From NCBI RefSeq assembly GCF_018070565.1, contig NZ_JAGPXL010000004.1:62001-126000 (forward strand): 64,000 nucleotides of DNA, written 5' to 3'. The stretch's first letter is position 1; every line of letters begins with the position of its first letter. Positions 62,108 to 64,000 of the stretch are shown piece by piece. Below the pieces are notes generated by a model. That model made no database searches, was not told the origin of the DNA, and saw only the letters and a list, made by a program, of their open reading frames with translations. The position numbers and the translations under genes were made by a program. The DNA comes from Streptomyces sp. B93 (GTDB taxonomy: Bacteria > Actinomycetota > Actinomycetes > Streptomycetales > Streptomycetaceae).

Positions 62108-63853
62108 ATGGCAACTCCCGCCACACCGGCCGTCGCGCGGACGGCCGGACCGCTCGACGGACTCCGCTTCGAGGGCTCAGGCCCGCCCGGCGTGGCGGAC
62201 GCCCTGGTCGCGGAGCACCTACGGCTGCTCGGCGCCCGCCCCAACGGCGGTCCGGGAGGCCGCTTCACCGTCACCGGGCGCGGCCTCGGCGAGGTGTCCG
62301 CCCGCAGCTCCTGGGGGGACACGGCGAGCGACGAAGCCACCGTTCAGGCGGTCAGCGGCATCATGGCGGTGCACGGCCGCCGCGACGGCGCCCCGCGCGG
62401 TCTGGGCGTCGACCACGCCGCCACCGCCACCGCCGTCCTCACCGTGCAGGGCCTGCTGGCCGGGCTGCTGGCGGGGGCGCGCGGGGGCGGGCCCCCCACG
62501 CGGGTGGAGGTGAGCGCCGAGCGCGCCGGTCTGCTCACCGTCTCCCAGTATCTGGCCGCCGCCGGGGCCGAGGACGGCGAGGCCGTCGAACTCGCGCCGG
62601 GCGGGCCGCCGTTCACGTCCGCCGACGGAACGGTCTTCGAGCTGGAGACGCTCGACCCGGGTGGGTGGGCGGCGTTCTGGCGTGCCCTGGACGCTCCGGA
62701 GGAGGCGGTACGGCGGGGATGGCGGCCCTTCCAGTTCCGGTACGCCACCGCCTGCGCGCCCTTGCCCGAGGTACTGCACGAGACCACACGGGCGACCACC
62801 TGGGAGCGGCTCCGGCAGGCCGCCCACGCCTCCGGCGCCGACGTGTGCCCGGTGCGGTCGCTGGCCGGGCGGGCCGCCGAGTACGACGGAGCGGCGCCCT
62901 GGAAGCTGACCCCGCACGACGCCACGTACACCCCCGCACGGGCCCTCCACACCGGCCTGCCCCTCGCCGGGTTCACCGTCCTGGAGGCGGGCCGCCGTAT
63001 CCAGGCCCCGCTCGCCGCCCATCTGCTCGGCCTGCTGGGCGCGGAGGTCATCCGGATCGAGCCGCCGGGCGGCGACCCGCTGCGCGGCATGCCGCCCGCC
63101 TGCTCGGGGGTCTCGGCACGGTGGCTCGCCCTCAACCGGGGCAAAAGAGCGGTCGAGGTGGACATCAAGTCCCCCTCCGGCCGGGACCGGCTGCGGGACA
63201 TGGCCGCCGACGCCGATGTGTTCCTGCACAACTGGGCGCCGGGCAGGGCCGCCCGGCTCGGCCTCGACCACGGGGACCTGGCCGCGGTCAACCCCGCCCT
63301 CGTCCACGCCTACACCAGCGGCTGGGCGGGCCGGCTGGCCGACGCCCCCATGGGCACCGACTTCATGGTGCAGGCCCGCACCGGGATGGGTGAGGCCGTA
63401 CGGCCCGCCGACGAGGCGCCCGCGCCGTCCCTGATGACCCTGCTCGACGTCCTCGGCGGACTCCTCGGCGCCGAGGCGGTCCTGGCGGGCCTGCTGCTGC
63501 GCGAGCGGACCGGGCACGGGGTGCGCGTCGACTCCTCCCTGCTCGGCGCCGCCGACGTCCTCACCGCGCCCGCCCGGGCCCGGGCCGCGCGAGGGCTCGA
63601 CCCGCGCCGGCCGAGGGGGTTCCGCCGTCCGCTGCGCACCGCCGACGGCGGATGGATCGCGTTCCCGGACCACTCCGCGGCCCCCCATGACCTGAGCGGA
63701 CTGACCACGGACCAGGCCATCGAGCGGATGCGGGACCGCGGGGTGCGGGCCGTCCCGGTCGTCACCGACCTGGCCGACCTCCTCTCCTGCGGCCCGATCT
63801 CCCGCGACGCCCACGGCGCCCCCGCCGTCCCCTCCCCCTGGAGCTTCGTATGA
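62108..63853 (+). CDS. Class III (CaiB/BaiF) CoA-transferase, double-domain
   Basis: 581 residues from ATG with AAAGGAGAGCC upstream. The N-terminal about 270 residues look like a degenerate CoA-transferase half (RGLGVDHAATATAVLTVQGLLAGLLAG). The C-terminal half is canonical: FTVLEAGRRIQAPLAAHLLGLLGAEVIRIEPPGGDPLRGMP, LNRGKRAVEVDIKSPSGRDRL, ADVFLHNWAPGRAARLGLD. This fused form is longer than single-domain members (about 400). It moves CoA between acids. The stop overlaps the ligase start (ATGA). Confidence 0.93.
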   Translation: MATPATPAVARTAGPLDGLRFEGSGPPGVADALVAEHLRLLGARPNGGPGGRFTVTGRGLGEVSARSSWGDTASDEATVQAVSGIMAVHGRRDGAPRGLGVDHAATATAVLTVQGLLAGLLAGARGGGPPTRVEVSAERAGLLTVSQYLAAAGAEDGEAVELAPGGPPFTSADGTVFELETLDPGGWAAFWRALDAPEEAVRRGWRPFQFRYATACAPLPEVLHETTRATTWERLRQAAHASGADVCPVRSLAGRAAEYDGAAPWKLTPHDATYTPARALHTGLPLAGFTVLEAGRRIQAPLAAHLLGLLGAEVIRIEPPGGDPLRGMPPACSGVSARWLALNRGKRAVEVDIKSPSGRDRLRDMAADADVFLHNWAPGRAARLGLDHGDLAAVNPALVHAYTSGWAGRLADAPMGTDFMVQARTGMGEAVRPADEAPAPSLMTLLDVLGGLLGAEAVLAGLLLRERTGHGVRVDSSLLGAADVLTAPARARAARGLDPRRPRGFRRPLRTADGGWIAFPDHSAAPHDLSGLTTDQAIERMRDRGVRAVPVVTDLADLLSCGPISRDAHGAPAVPSPWSFV

Positions 63854-64000
63854 CCGTGGACCTGCACGACCTGCTGCCCGCCGAACTGCGCCGCGCCTGG
63901 GCCCTCGACGGCACCTGCCCCGACCTCGACCTGTACAGCCTCTACCGCGCCCGTCAGATCGCCGACCCGCACCGCACGGCGGTCCTCGATGCCAAGGGCA
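63850..64000 (+). CDS. AMP-dependent acyl-CoA synthetase, N-terminal start (truncated by window end)
   Basis: Only 50 residues are visible: MTVDLHDLLPAELRRAWALDG...DLDLYSLYRARQIADPHRTAVLDAKG. The layout LYSLYRARQxADPxRTAVLD is the usual opening of adenylate-forming ligases. Translationally coupled to the CoA-transferase. Assignment rests on the N-terminus and context only. Confidence 0.7.
   Translation, partial: MTVDLHDLLPAELRRAWALDGTCPDLDLYSLYRARQIADPHRTAVLDAKG

Overview
The window is high-GC actinobacterial chromosome and almost certainly comes from a Streptomyces. Codon third positions are GC-rich, GTG/TTG starts and 4-base ATGA/GTGA gene overlaps are common, and the gene content is typical of the genus: xylA/xylB with a ROK regulator, a CelS2-like LPMO behind a perfect CebR box, an SPW-repeat protein, DUF2243 and CtaG-like membrane proteins, and AfsR-like NB-ARC/TPR regulators.

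Layout. 0-10.4 kb: the 3' end of a SNF2 helicase coupled to a SWIM zinc-finger protein, a proline-rich membrane protein, xylose isomerase and xylulokinase facing away from each other with a ROK repressor behind xylB, a Tat-type amidase, and a GAF regulator followed by an aldehyde dehydrogenase. 10.4-19.4 kb is a decayed accessory zone. It holds an intact IS5-family element with a -1 frameshift and a TA target duplication, two dead IS110 transposases, IS3 and ISL3 remnants, and carboxylesterase and GNAT fragments. Among these sit intact small units: MarR, MoaF-like/SnoaL-like, ArsR with a divergent quinone oxidoreductase, a YjdJ/YjdI pair and a DUF1963 protein. 19.4-32.7 kb: an OmpR/histidine kinase pair facing an MMPL exporter, a flavodoxin-fold oxidoreductase divergent from an AraC regulator, the LPMO, small membrane and redox genes, and more pseudogenes (GNAT, hemerythrin, alpha-galactosidase/ricin lectin).

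32.8-38.7 kb is a compact trans-4-hydroxy-L-proline catabolic operon: epimerase, DapA-type deaminase, a three-gene FAD/2Fe-2S D-hydroxyproline dehydrogenase set, and an XRE-cupin regulator. 55.6-58.1 kb has YcnI, an ECF sigma factor and a Met/His-rich membrane protein, which suggests copper or envelope handling. 58.3-64 kb has an MFS transporter coupled to a GH88-like hydrolase that begins with 48-bp tandem repeats, then an acyl-CoA dehydrogenase, a double-domain CoA-transferase and the start of an AMP-dependent ligase.

The most interesting part is 38.9-55.6 kb, an island built from two paralogous CHAT-protease modules. Each module pairs a >1,200-residue TPR-CHAT protein (His and Cys 41 residues apart in both) with a 118-residue helical small protein that shares the pattern RVxRI...P...RERVxALVHxL. 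The third partner differs. In the first module it is a divergent 732-residue protein with a CATRA-N-like N-terminus fused to a GT4 glycosyltransferase. In the second it is a 238-residue single-TM protein with an unassigned domain. Between the modules lie an NB-ARC/TPR STAND protein overlapping tail-to-tail with an XRE protein, and a three-gene operon of unknown function containing a 57-residue zinc-ribbon protein. The arrangement looks like a nested NTPase/caspase-like conflict (defence) island. The family names are from memory of CATRA/CHAT conflict systems; the function is inferred.
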